From an uncultured Muribaculaceae bacterium (GTDB lineage Bacteria > Bacteroidota > Bacteroidia > Bacteroidales > Muribaculaceae), in assembly GCA_910578075.1 (NCBI GenBank), contig CAJTPK010000015.1, positions 1 to 64,000 on the forward strand: 64,000 nt of DNA, given 5' to 3'. Under the pieces are notes generated by a model. The model was not told the origin of the DNA, did not search any database, and saw only the letters and a program-made list of their open reading frames with translations. Made by a program: the position numbers and the translations under genes. Positions 18,111 to 26,776 of the stretch are shown one piece after another (positions within the stretch are counted from its first letter, which is position 1; the number at the start of each line of letters is the position of its first letter).

Positions 18111-18965
18111 TTATTTATTGATGAAGACACCGATTGTGGTGACTGCCGATGTGATGAGCGACGCTACCGAGATCCAGAATCCGGTGCTGAGCGCGTTGTT
18201 ACCGTTGACTGTGGTCTGACGCTTCCTCATGTTGTTGGGCTCTACATAGATCACATCATCCTGCTGCAGATAGAAAGCGGGATTCTTCATCAGTGAGCCT
18301 GCATCGGTGAGGTCAAGGGTATAGGTATTTACCTGACCATCTTCCACGCGGATAACTTTCACATTCTTTCGCTGACCGGTGATCGAAAGGTCGCCGGCAA
18401 GGCTAAGAGCCTCAAGGATATTGAGATCATCACGGTTAAGATCGTAACGTCCAGGACGGTTCACCTCTCCTATCACGTTGATACCGGAACTGAGGAACTC
18501 CACCACAACCGTAGGATCTTTCACCAGTTCACGACCCATAAGCTCACCCTTGATATATCCGGCAAGCTCGGCGCGTGTCATGCCTCCGACCTTTATATAA
18601 CCCAAGACTGGAAAATCGATTTCACCGTCAGGGGTAACTGTGTAAGACGCCACGCTCTCCGACTGCCCACCGGTATACGAACGCAGTTCGGCTGTGCTTC
18701 CGTTGGTAGAGCCTCCTTGCCCGATTCGCGATGAATAGACCGGAAGATTAAACAGAGCCGACAGAGCCGGATCTTTTGATTTTACGACTATGGAGAGTTT
18801 GTCTCCCGGTTTCACCTTGATAGGAGCGCGCTGTGCCGATTCAAGCACTGTTGTGGCATCGATATCCTGGAAATATGCCACATCTTTAGGCACACTGCAG
18901 CCGGTCATGGCCAGAACGGCCACACCGGCTATTAAGCCACGGAATGCGAGGCGGATTTTTTTCAT
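18111..18965 (-). CDS. Wza-like polysaccharide export lipoprotein
   Basis: A 284-residue outer-membrane export protein. Its lipoprotein signal ends LAMTGC with Cys at residue 23. The poly-export (PES) domain covers KVKPGDKLSIVVKSKDP to TPDGEIDFPVLGYIKVGG, followed by an SLBB domain (GINVIGEVNRPGRYDL, NILEALSLAGDL). The C-terminus has QQDDVIYVEPNN and a final hydrophobic segment (FWISVASLITSAVTTIGVFI). It would form the outer-membrane channel for the exopolysaccharide. It is shorter than E. coli Wza, as is usual in Bacteroidetes. Confidence 0.92.
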   Translation of the reverse strand: MKKIRLAFRGLIAGVAVLAMTGCSVPKDVAYFQDIDATTVLESAQRAPIKVKPGDKLSIVVKSKDPALSALFNLPVYSSRIGQGGSTNGSTAELRSYTGGQSESVASYTVTPDGEIDFPVLGYIKVGGMTRAELAGYIKGELMGRELVKDPTVVVEFLSSGINVIGEVNRPGRYDLNRDDLNILEALSLAGDLSITGQRKNVKVIRVEDGQVNTYTLDLTDAGSLMKNPAFYLQQDDVIYVEPNNMRKRQTTVNGNNALSTGFWISVASLITSAVTTIGVFINK

Positions 18966-19000
18966 ATATAGTTTATATTGTTTTCTTTAAATTATATACG

Positions 19001-20128
19001 TTATTCATACAATACTTTACCCAACCGATGCTCCCTCGCACGGATGAGTTTTGTCAACAACATGTTCAACGCAACCCATAGAAGAAGATCTCCCAATATG
19101 ATCCATGTCGGCTGCATTACCGACGAGAACGCCACATTGACCAGCACAAACACCATGTCGGTGAAGACAATCCCGATAAGAGCCTGCCATTGGGGCAACC
19201 CAAGAGCCAACAGCTTGTGATGGATATGACATTTATCGGGAAGAAACGGGTTATGACCGTGTCTTACCCTATGGAAAAACACCCTCGCCACATCAAAACA
19301 TGGCAATATAAGCGGAGAAACTGCCATTATAAACAGGTTGTCGCCTATAGGCATCTGGTTGCTGCCGATGTTGAGCACCTCAATTGTGAGGAACACAAGC
19401 ATCAGACCGATGGTCAGCGAACCGGTATCTCCCATGAATATCTTCGTATGGTTCGTCGCATTGCCGAACACATTGAAATAGAAGAACGGCAGCAGCGTGC
19501 CGAGCGTGGCGCCGGCAAGCAGCAGACATGCGTATTCTCCTGAAATGTAGAAAACGTATGAATACCAGATAAGCGCAACCGCACTCAGACCGGATGCGAG
19601 TCCGTCTATTCCATCTATTAGATTAACGGCATTTACCACATATATTATACAGAACACCGTCACAATCCATCCCAACCAATCGGGCCAGCCGTTGATCCAC
19701 AGGAATCCATGCAAATCGGAAACCCACATGCCGGAAGCGATAATCAGCACGCCTGCAACTATTTGCAATATGAATTTAGCCCGATAGCGCACTCCGACCA
19801 AGTCATCGGCAAGACCTACCAGGTATATTAACATTAACGCACAAATAAGAAAAAAGATCGGTATCACAGCATCCGCGAGAGCCGGAATTATCTCTCCGCC
19901 GTGAAATCTCAGGTTAAGACCAATCACAAGACTGAAGGCAAATGTGAGAGCCGGAAGGAAAGCCATACCGCCAAGTCGCGGAACGACTCCCTTGTGGATC
20001 TTGCGTTCATCTACAGTGTCAAATAAGTTTTTTCGAAAGGCAATGAGAAGGATCTTCGGTATTATCAGCCCAGTAAGCAAAACTGAAATACCCAAGACCA
20101 AGACATAATTTTGTATCCAATAAGCCAT
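19001..20128 (-). CDS. WecA/TagO-type undecaprenyl-phosphate sugar-1-phosphate transferase
   Basis: A polytopic MraY/WecA-family enzyme that starts lipid-linked glycan synthesis by moving a HexNAc-1-phosphate onto undecaprenyl phosphate. Visible motifs are DERKIHKGVVPRLGG, LVGLADDLVGV (the Mg-binding DD), NAVNLIDGIDGLASG, KIFMGDTGSLTIG and PDKCHIHHKLLALG. I use MAYWIQNY at 20128; an in-frame ATG at 20203 adds 25 hydrophobic residues and lies 14 nt after the -7 box, so it cannot be excluded. First gene of the exopolysaccharide operon. Confidence 0.92.
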   Translation of the reverse strand: MAYWIQNYVLVLGISVLLTGLIIPKILLIAFRKNLFDTVDERKIHKGVVPRLGGMAFLPALTFAFSLVIGLNLRFHGGEIIPALADAVIPIFFLICALMLIYLVGLADDLVGVRYRAKFILQIVAGVLIIASGMWVSDLHGFLWINGWPDWLGWIVTVFCIIYVVNAVNLIDGIDGLASGLSAVALIWYSYVFYISGEYACLLLAGATLGTLLPFFYFNVFGNATNHTKIFMGDTGSLTIGLMLVFLTIEVLNIGSNQMPIGDNLFIMAVSPLILPCFDVARVFFHRVRHGHNPFLPDKCHIHHKLLALGLPQWQALIGIVFTDMVFVLVNVAFSSVMQPTWIILGDLLLWVALNMLLTKLIRAREHRLGKVLYE

Positions 20129-20217
20129 AGTGGTACTAACTATATGATTAAAAATTAAAATTCTTGAAAGTAGGAAAATGCTTCCGCTTCCCCGAAACTC
20201 CATTTATAATTATTTTG

Positions 20218-20248
20218 CAAATTTACAAAATTTTACTTAACCCGCAAA
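20218..20248 (-). promoter_or_regulatory. Minus-strand promoter of the exopolysaccharide operon
   Basis: On the minus strand TTTG (20248-20245), a 19-nt spacer and TAAATTTG (20225-20218) match the Bacteroidetes consensus. It is back to back with the panB promoter. Confidence 0.78.
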
Positions 20249-20285
20249 ATCGCAATGACAAACACCCCGATTTTTCATTACCCGC

Positions 20286-20316
20286 TTTGTCTTTTTAAAG
20301 CAATTCATTAACTTTG
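20286..20316 (+). promoter_or_regulatory. Plus-strand promoter of panB
   Basis: TTTG at 20286-20289, a 19-nt spacer and TAACTTTG at 20309-20316. It ends 26 nt before the panB ATG and is divergent from the exopolysaccharide promoter 38 bp away. Confidence 0.8.
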
Positions 20317-20342
20317 CAGCCCTAATTAAAATACTAAAATTA

Positions 20343-21164
20343 ATGTCAACCAACACTACCGACAATGCCCGCAAGGTGACTACCCGTCGTCTTGTGGAGA
20401 TGAAACAGAGAGGAGAAAAAATCTCCATGCTCACAGCCTATGACTATTCCTCCGCACGCATAATCGACGCGGCAGGAATCGATGTCATCCTTGTAGGTGA
20501 CTCCGCATCCAACGTCATGGCAGGAAACGTCACCACGCTCCCGATTACCCTCGACCAGATGATATACCACGCCAAATCCGTAATAAAAGGCACTTCCCGC
20601 GCCCTCGTGGTGGTGGATCTTCCATTCGGAACATATCAAGGAAACTCCAAAGAAGCCCTTGCCTCCGCCATCAGAATAATGAAAGAGAGCCATGCAGAAG
20701 CTGTCAAGATGGAGGGAGGATCGGAGATTCGCGAATCAATCGAAAGAATACTCTGCGCCGGAATCCCCGTGATGGGACACCTCGGACTCACCCCGCAGAG
20801 CATCAACAAATTCGGAACATACAGCGTGCGCGCACGCGAAGAGGCGGAAGCCGCAAAGCTTATCGAGGATGCCAAGATGCTCGATGAGATAGGATGCTTC
20901 GGCATTGTGCTTGAAAAAATCCCGGCGGAGCTTGCAGCCCGTGTCGCAAAAGAGGTTTCGATACCCGTGATCGGAATCGGAGCAGGCGGCGGTGTCGACG
21001 GTCAAGTGCTTGTGATGCACGACATGCTCGGCATAAACCAGGGATTCTCCCCAAGATTCCTCCGCAGATACGCAGATGTAGCCGGAGTAATGACCGACGC
21101 CGTGCAGCGCTACATCGACGACGTCAAATCCGGAGACTTCCCCTCCCCCGCCGAATCATACTAA
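20343..21164 (+). CDS. panB: 3-methyl-2-oxobutanoate hydroxymethyltransferase
   Basis: A 273-residue cytoplasmic enzyme that makes ketopantoate from 2-oxoisovalerate and methylene-THF in pantothenate/CoA synthesis. The TIM-barrel motifs are clear: MLTAYDYSSARIIDAAGIDV, VGDSASNV (Mg-binding Asp), VVVDLPFGTYQ, KMEGG, PVMGHLGLTPQS, IVLEKIPAELA and IGIGAGGGVDGQVLVMHD. It stands alone between the exopolysaccharide and utilization loci; no panC or panD is beside it. Confidence 0.97.
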   Translation: MSTNTTDNARKVTTRRLVEMKQRGEKISMLTAYDYSSARIIDAAGIDVILVGDSASNVMAGNVTTLPITLDQMIYHAKSVIKGTSRALVVVDLPFGTYQGNSKEALASAIRIMKESHAEAVKMEGGSEIRESIERILCAGIPVMGHLGLTPQSINKFGTYSVRAREEAEAAKLIEDAKMLDEIGCFGIVLEKIPAELAARVAKEVSIPVIGIGAGGGVDGQVLVMHDMLGINQGFSPRFLRRYADVAGVMTDAVQRYIDDVKSGDFPSPAESY

Positions 21165-21188
21165 AACCACATCTCCTGTCATAAACCA

Positions 21189-21220
21189 AAGGGGAACCGT
21201 CTCAAACGACGGCTCCCCTT
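21189..21220. terminator. Bidirectional terminator-like hairpin between panB and the GDPD gene
   Basis: A 13-bp stem (AAGGGGAACCGTC with GACGGCTCCCCTT, one mismatch) and 6-nt loop lies between convergent genes. The T-rich tails are short on both strands (CTTCTTC forward, TTTGGTTT reverse). Confidence 0.6.
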
Positions 21221-21258
21221 CTTCATAATCTAACTAATATAATTAACACCTTTACTTC

Positions 21259-22371
21259 TTACTTATCTTCTATCTGCATGGAGCGGGCAAGCCTGATTAG
21301 CTTCGCGGGATAATTGGTGCAGATGGCTTTCATCTTGTCATACTGCGACAGATAGAAATGCATCGCAGGCTCCTCATCAACGTTATAGACACTCATAGCC
21401 ACTCCCTTACTTACGAATTCATCTACCGTATGCGTACCGGTGTGCCACTCATCGTCCATATACGCCAGCGACAGATTAGCCCAAGTGTAACCTTTTGAAA
21501 GATAATCCTTAACAGGAGCATTACCCATCCAACCTATAGGAATTCCGCTCTGACGGCACAGCTCGTCGCATACCGTCATGACATCTTTATTGCCGGTACA
21601 GATGAACTCCACCCACTTCTCACGCTTTTTCTCCCTGATGATCCGGCATGCCTGCCGACAGGCATCTATCGCAGGCTCGGGCAATGTGCTTGGCTTGGTT
21701 ATATTCTTAATATCAAGCCAGATGCGGGTACAGCCTCCTCCTTTCATCGCATAGTCAAGGTAATCTTCCAAAGTTGGAACCTGCTCTCCATTTGACAAAG
21801 TACCCGCCTCTCGGATCTCCGCAAGCGTGGCTTCCCACGGATAAAAGCCATTGACTTTCCCTTTGCCATCGGCATGGGCGACAACCACATTCTTATCCTT
21901 GGTTACATAGATATCACATTCTGAAGCATAGCATCCAAGCTCCATGGCATACCGGAGGGCGGCTATGGAATTATCAGGAATGGTCTCATCACACTCCTTG
22001 GCCCCTCCGCGATGGGCAACAATTTTATTGTCACATTCACCAGGAGAAGAATAAACTCTAACCATAAACGGTTTGATGACAGATGATTCCCTTGAATTCA
22101 CAATGAACGCACAATATTTTATGCCCGGCTCACTGAAAGACATCGCGAACTCCGGCTTAGAGCCTACACTCTCGGAATCAACAGTCCAGTCATACGACAC
22201 ATCTCCCGTCAACCCCACAATAACAGGATTAAGATAAAGCTCCTCTCCGGTCTGCACACTATATGACCGTTCTATGCCCTGAATGAGCATATTGACATCA
22301 GCCGTGTCTTCACCGCACCCCGTAAGCATGAGGAGTGCCATCACTATATATAGAAAATCTCTTTTTTTCAT
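21259..22371 (-). CDS. Glycerophosphodiester phosphodiesterase-family lipoprotein
   Basis: A 370-residue lipoprotein; MKKRDFLYIVMALLMLTGC puts the lipid-carrying Cys at residue 19. Residues ~25-110 look like a PKD/Ig-type domain (SYDWTVDSESVGSKP). The GDPD barrel follows: IVAHRGG, ECDIYVTKDKNVVVAHAD and WLDIKN supply the conserved His, Glu and Asp residues. The family hydrolyses glycerophosphodiesters. As the last gene of a SusC/D operon it may remove glycerol-phosphate groups from the imported glycan; this is inference. A start at 22413 would overlap the preceding gene; 22371 gives a normal signal peptide. Confidence 0.88.
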   Translation of the reverse strand: MKKRDFLYIVMALLMLTGCGEDTADVNMLIQGIERSYSVQTGEELYLNPVIVGLTGDVSYDWTVDSESVGSKPEFAMSFSEPGIKYCAFIVNSRESSVIKPFMVRVYSSPGECDNKIVAHRGGAKECDETIPDNSIAALRYAMELGCYASECDIYVTKDKNVVVAHADGKGKVNGFYPWEATLAEIREAGTLSNGEQVPTLEDYLDYAMKGGGCTRIWLDIKNITKPSTLPEPAIDACRQACRIIREKKREKWVEFICTGNKDVMTVCDELCRQSGIPIGWMGNAPVKDYLSKGYTWANLSLAYMDDEWHTGTHTVDEFVSKGVAMSVYNVDEEPAMHFYLSQYDKMKAICTNYPAKLIRLARSMQIEDK

Positions 22372-22393
22372 AACATTAATTCCATTTATTACA

Positions 22394-24925
22394 TCATGCA
22401 CCCTTCTCCACATTCAAGAAGCGGATGAGAGCCTCAAGATAATAATAGTCTGCGTAACTGAGCGGAACGTCTATCTCGCTTTTGCCTGGCAACGAGCCTG
22501 TACTATGGCGGAGCAGGAAGTTCCCGTTGGTTCCCGGAGCTGCGAGATATGACGGAGATGCAAGCTCCCTCAGTTGAAGTTCGGAGACTCTAAGAAAGCG
22601 GTTGCCAAGAGCCCTGTCGGTGGTCAGGGTAGACAGTCTCACAAAAGCTGATGCCATCACCGCCGCTGAAGAAGCATCGCGCGGGGTTGAGGAGTTCACC
22701 TCCACATCAAAATCCCAATAAGGAATTCCGTCGGCAGGGAGCTTGTCAAGGATCATACGCCCTATATTCTCAGCTCTGGCAAGATACTCTTCTTTTCCGG
22801 TTTGCTCAAACATCATGGTATAGCCATAAAGCGCCCATGCCTGCCCACGTGCCCATGCGGATTCATCAGCAAACCCCTGCACAGTGATATGCTTACGCGC
22901 CTTTCCTGTAACCGTATCATAATCCACAAGATGATATGTTGTGAAATCAGGACGGAAATGATTCCTGAGTGTTAGATCCGCGTGCGATTCAGCCATAGCG
23001 CATAGATCTTTACGCCCGGTTCTCTTCCCGACTTCCATAAGCAATTCGAGATTCATCATGTTATCTATAATCACAGGAAACTGCCAGTCCCTGCTCTTAC
23101 GTAGATTCCAGCTCTGCGTCGCACCGATAACCGGGCTGAATCTTGTTGCCAACGACAACGCGGTATTTTCCATCACTTTCAGATAATCATCCTTACCTGT
23201 CAGGCGATAGCCATTGCCGAAACTGCAGTTCACTTGAAATCCGACATCGTGGGTTGTTGTGCAATGTTGCTGCGGTGTCAGTGTGGCAGTATGTTTCTCG
23301 GCAAGAGCCTTGAATTCAGGAAGTCCCGTATATTCATAGATATACCATAGTTCACCTGGATAAAATCCGGAACACCAGCCTTTCACAGATGTGGCATATA
23401 ACCCCTTGGCTTCCGACCAAGACCTTGGCATTGTGTTTTGAGGCAGAACCTTATCCATCGCCATGCAATGTCCGGCAGCCGTGGAGAAAACCCTGTCTGC
23501 CACATCCTTCATAGATTCCTGTCGCTTCACGGCGACCGGGGACGCCCATTCATCCTCCATATCATATGGCAATTCCATCACATTCCCCTTTGAATCCGTG
23601 AAATAAAGTTTCGACTGAGTGAGACGTTCCGGATTGCCATCCGCCCAAAAACCATAGAACGGATCCTTTGCTTTCACGGGTCTGCGCACATATCCGTGAT
23701 TGTAACGGGAATCAGCCGTCAATGTAGCATCGCGTCGCCAGGTAACTCCCTTGTCTGAGCTTCTCCACATCACTATTTCTCCCCCCGTGCACCACTTTTG
23801 CGGACCTTCATCCGTAGGAGCTATTACACACCATTCATCACCTTCTGTCCAAATGCTCCCGGAATCATAATTATGCGTGGAGGTTGTCAGCACATTAAAA
23901 TCCCATCGCTTGCCATTCCAATATGCTGTATACCACTGGAACGGAGCATTACACGGTCCGGGCTGGCATCCGCCACTGGTAAGATACAATATCACAGGAT
24001 TACCATTGGAGTCAAAATTAACATCCTTTATATACACATTCCGTCCCTTGGACTGGGCATCGAGGATAAGCGCATCATTGTCAAGATCCCTGACCGGGGT
24101 TGCCACAGGCTTTCCGGAAGCTGTGGTCCAGGTTTTTCCCATATCGGTTGTCTGAAGATAATAGATGTTGGTACGTGTATCCACATTTCCGTTCTTATGA
24201 CGGTTGAAACATGTCACGATCTTATCTCCATAATTGTTCGAAACCTGATATTGTCCGCTAAGGGAATCTCCAGGTTCCTTTATATCAGCAAGAAGCTTAA
24301 CGTCAGTCCATTTACGTCCATCCTTGCTGGTTGAATAGTAAAGACGCCGCAGTCCGGTGTATTGGGTGAAATTGAGAAAGAAACCTTTGTCCGGCAGATA
24401 GGTCACCTGCGGATATGTCATTGGCCAAGTCTTTACATGCTTGAACTTGCCTATGTCGTAAGGCTTTTCACTTTTGTAGATATGACCGGGGCGCTTTGTG
24501 CCTCGACCGCTTACAAACACCCATATGTATCCGTCTTTATCTATCTGCATTGACGGATTATCATGGGGATCGTTGACCTTCTCCTTATCGAAAACCACTG
24601 TCGGACGGCAAACTTTTCCTGTCTTATGGTCATAGCATCCTGCCATGCAAAGAAGATGACGCGCTTTTTTAGACGGTGTGCCGCCATACACAAAAAAGGT
24701 CTTGTCAACCTCCGGTGAATATACGGCAAGCGGGATATGCTTCATTGTGTAAGTCCCCAAACCTCCGGAATACTTATACCCATACTCTTTTTCCTGCCCC
24801 AACGTGAACCATATCCCACGGTAGCCATCCACCTTGGTATTGTTCAGGGATTGGGATTTTGCCTGGACCACTCCACAAAGGAGCAGTCCGGCCAACAACA
24901 ATTGAACTATTCTGATTTTAACCAT
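22394..24925 (-). CDS. BNR-propeller (BNR_4-like) protein fused to GH88 unsaturated glucuronyl hydrolase
   Basis: An 843-residue secreted protein (signal MVKIRIVQLLLAGLLLCGVVQA). Residues ~30-470 form a BNR_4-type beta-propeller (VDGYRGIWFTLGQ, NDPHDNPSMQIDKDGYIWVF, TSKDGRKWTD, SDKGVTWRRDATL). This fold is used by several polysaccharide lyases and a rhamnosidase family. Residues ~490-843 are a GH88 (alpha/alpha)6 barrel: THDVGF with D560, IIDNMMN with D621 and ESAWARGQAWALYGY. The 61-residue gap between the two Asp equals that of Bacillus UGL D88/D149. GH88 removes the unsaturated uronic acid left by a lyase, so one chain may cut and then trim. Encoded between susD and the GDPD gene. The propeller's activity is not proven. 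Confidence 0.88.
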   Translation of the reverse strand: MVKIRIVQLLLAGLLLCGVVQAKSQSLNNTKVDGYRGIWFTLGQEKEYGYKYSGGLGTYTMKHIPLAVYSPEVDKTFFVYGGTPSKKARHLLCMAGCYDHKTGKVCRPTVVFDKEKVNDPHDNPSMQIDKDGYIWVFVSGRGTKRPGHIYKSEKPYDIGKFKHVKTWPMTYPQVTYLPDKGFFLNFTQYTGLRRLYYSTSKDGRKWTDVKLLADIKEPGDSLSGQYQVSNNYGDKIVTCFNRHKNGNVDTRTNIYYLQTTDMGKTWTTASGKPVATPVRDLDNDALILDAQSKGRNVYIKDVNFDSNGNPVILYLTSGGCQPGPCNAPFQWYTAYWNGKRWDFNVLTTSTHNYDSGSIWTEGDEWCVIAPTDEGPQKWCTGGEIVMWRSSDKGVTWRRDATLTADSRYNHGYVRRPVKAKDPFYGFWADGNPERLTQSKLYFTDSKGNVMELPYDMEDEWASPVAVKRQESMKDVADRVFSTAAGHCMAMDKVLPQNTMPRSWSEAKGLYATSVKGWCSGFYPGELWYIYEYTGLPEFKALAEKHTATLTPQQHCTTTHDVGFQVNCSFGNGYRLTGKDDYLKVMENTALSLATRFSPVIGATQSWNLRKSRDWQFPVIIDNMMNLELLMEVGKRTGRKDLCAMAESHADLTLRNHFRPDFTTYHLVDYDTVTGKARKHITVQGFADESAWARGQAWALYGYTMMFEQTGKEEYLARAENIGRMILDKLPADGIPYWDFDVEVNSSTPRDASSAAVMASAFVRLSTLTTDRALGNRFLRVSELQLRELASPSYLAAPGTNGNFLLRHSTGSLPGKSEIDVPLSYADYYYLEALIRFLNVEKGA

Positions 24926-24980
24926 TTTTATTATATCTTTTTATCGTTTCAATTCATTAGATTTCTACATTGCAATTTAA

Positions 24981-26741
24981 TCAATATCCCGGATTCTGTT
25001 CAAGCGCGGGATTGCGGTCTATTTCCGTAAGAGGAATAGGCCATAAATACTGACGTGGAGTAATAACTCGTGTGGAGAAGAGATAATCTCCTGTCATATG
25101 GCCCTCTTCCACTCCATCCAGTTCCTCAAGCACACCCCAACGACGGTAGTCAGAAAAGCTGTGTCCCTCGCATGCAAGCTCACACAGACGTTCATGACGT
25201 ATTCTTTTGAAAACCTCATCACGACCTGCAGCGGCAAGATAATCCGGTCCGGAGTTGATTCCTGGCATATTGACAGAGGGACGCGACCTCACCTGATTGA
25301 TAAGTTTTACAGCATCATCCTGTCTTCCAAGTTCATTGAGACATTCCGCCTGCATGAGCAGCACATCGGCATAACGGATCAACGGGAAATTTATAGGAGT
25401 ATGCCCGGCCTCGTGAATAAGACCACCCATATCGCCCGTGGGAACAAACTTACGCCAAAGATAACACAGACGATCCTTATCCAAACGAATCATCCCGTTG
25501 CCATCCTGTATCTTTTTACACACGACAAACTCAAGATCCACTGGCTGTTGTTTATACCATCCTGTGTAATGCATGTAAGGCAATATGACATTTGCATTAA
25601 GTCGGGGATCTCGTTCATTCCACATCTTCACAAGCTTATCCTTATCCTTTGGATATTTCTTCACAGATTTCTTATCTGACGCCAACGTTGCGAGGAATGT
25701 AGCCTGCCGCGTGGGCCAAGGATTACCGCTTGCTCCTGTATAGTTGGTATTGAAGCCGGGAATAAACTCTTCCCAGTCAAACGGTCGGCCGTCAGCCCAC
25801 TCATATTCAGCAACAATTGCATTCGAGGGAAGCACTCTGTTGAAGCATCCCGTACCGTTAAGCGTGTAGGTTGATCTTGAGCCAAGATATGTGGCAAGCG
25901 GTATTCCGATGTCTTGCCCGAGACCACCAAGATTCTGTATTGCAAAAATCATCTCGCTTGAGGAGTGTCCTTCCGGGGTGAATAGCGCGGCATAATCCGG
26001 ATACAGTTCATAAAGATGGCTGTCAATAACAGTCTGGAAACATTCCGCAGCCTCTTTATAACGCTTTCCGTAGAGCAGGACTTTCCCTTTCAGCGACATC
26101 GCAGCGCCACTCGTCACCCTGCCGTAGTTGGCCTCATCCCATTTGTCCGGAAGCACATCCGCCGCAAAGCCCAGATCTTTGAGCACAAATTCCCTTACCT
26201 CCTCGGCAGAACTACGTGGATAGAGCATATTCATGTAGTTTGAACCTACGTCAAACGTATCATCGTATATTGGCACCCCGCCCCAGAGATCAAGCAGACT
26301 GAAATAGAAAAGACCCCTGAAAAAACGTGCCTCGGCTTTGTACCTCAGTTTCAACTCGTCTGTCATATCAGCACGGTCTACGTTCTGGATTACATTATTG
26401 CTTCTGGCAACACCCTCGTAATAGACTTGCCAACGAGATTTTATATCGCCGGTATTGGCGGAATAATTATTGGTCAGGATATTCCGGAAATTAAAAGATC
26501 CTCCGTTAGCTAAATTGCATATCGGTCCAAGCCCATCGAACTGAGGCATCATTCCAAACGCATCCTCACTGTGCATTATATGATAGACAGCCATCATCGC
26601 CTGTTTGCAATGCTCCTCGGTCAGGAAGAACGCCTCTGAACTGACCTGATAGCCAGGCGTACGGTCAAGGTCATAGCATGATGTCATCACAGGCATCAGC
26701 GAGCCTGCCGCCAGAATGCCAATTATCTTATATATCTTCAT
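24981..26741 (-). CDS. SusD/RagB-family nutrient-binding outer-membrane lipoprotein
   Basis: A 586-residue lipoprotein; the signal ends MPVMTSC with Cys at residue 22. SusD hallmarks are the TPR-like helical body (RYKAEARFFRGLFYFSLLDL), WGGVPIYDD, and the C-terminal INFPLIRYADVLLMQAECLN and RIRHERLCELACEGHSFSDY, then RQYLWPIPLTEIDRNPALEQ. It caps the SusC channel on the cell surface and captures glycan. It sits 35 nt downstream of susC in the same operon. Confidence 0.97.
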   Translation of the reverse strand: MKIYKIIGILAAGSLMPVMTSCYDLDRTPGYQVSSEAFFLTEEHCKQAMMAVYHIMHSEDAFGMMPQFDGLGPICNLANGGSFNFRNILTNNYSANTGDIKSRWQVYYEGVARSNNVIQNVDRADMTDELKLRYKAEARFFRGLFYFSLLDLWGGVPIYDDTFDVGSNYMNMLYPRSSAEEVREFVLKDLGFAADVLPDKWDEANYGRVTSGAAMSLKGKVLLYGKRYKEAAECFQTVIDSHLYELYPDYAALFTPEGHSSSEMIFAIQNLGGLGQDIGIPLATYLGSRSTYTLNGTGCFNRVLPSNAIVAEYEWADGRPFDWEEFIPGFNTNYTGASGNPWPTRQATFLATLASDKKSVKKYPKDKDKLVKMWNERDPRLNANVILPYMHYTGWYKQQPVDLEFVVCKKIQDGNGMIRLDKDRLCYLWRKFVPTGDMGGLIHEAGHTPINFPLIRYADVLLMQAECLNELGRQDDAVKLINQVRSRPSVNMPGINSGPDYLAAAGRDEVFKRIRHERLCELACEGHSFSDYRRWGVLEELDGVEEGHMTGDYLFSTRVITPRQYLWPIPLTEIDRNPALEQNPGY

Positions 26742-26776
26742 TATTTTCTTATTTTAAGATATTAACTTCCGTTATT

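Noticed and set aside
20129..20203. 25-residue extension of the WecA-like protein
   Set aside because: Not family-like, though it lies a plausible 14 nt after the -7 box; kept only as an alternative start.
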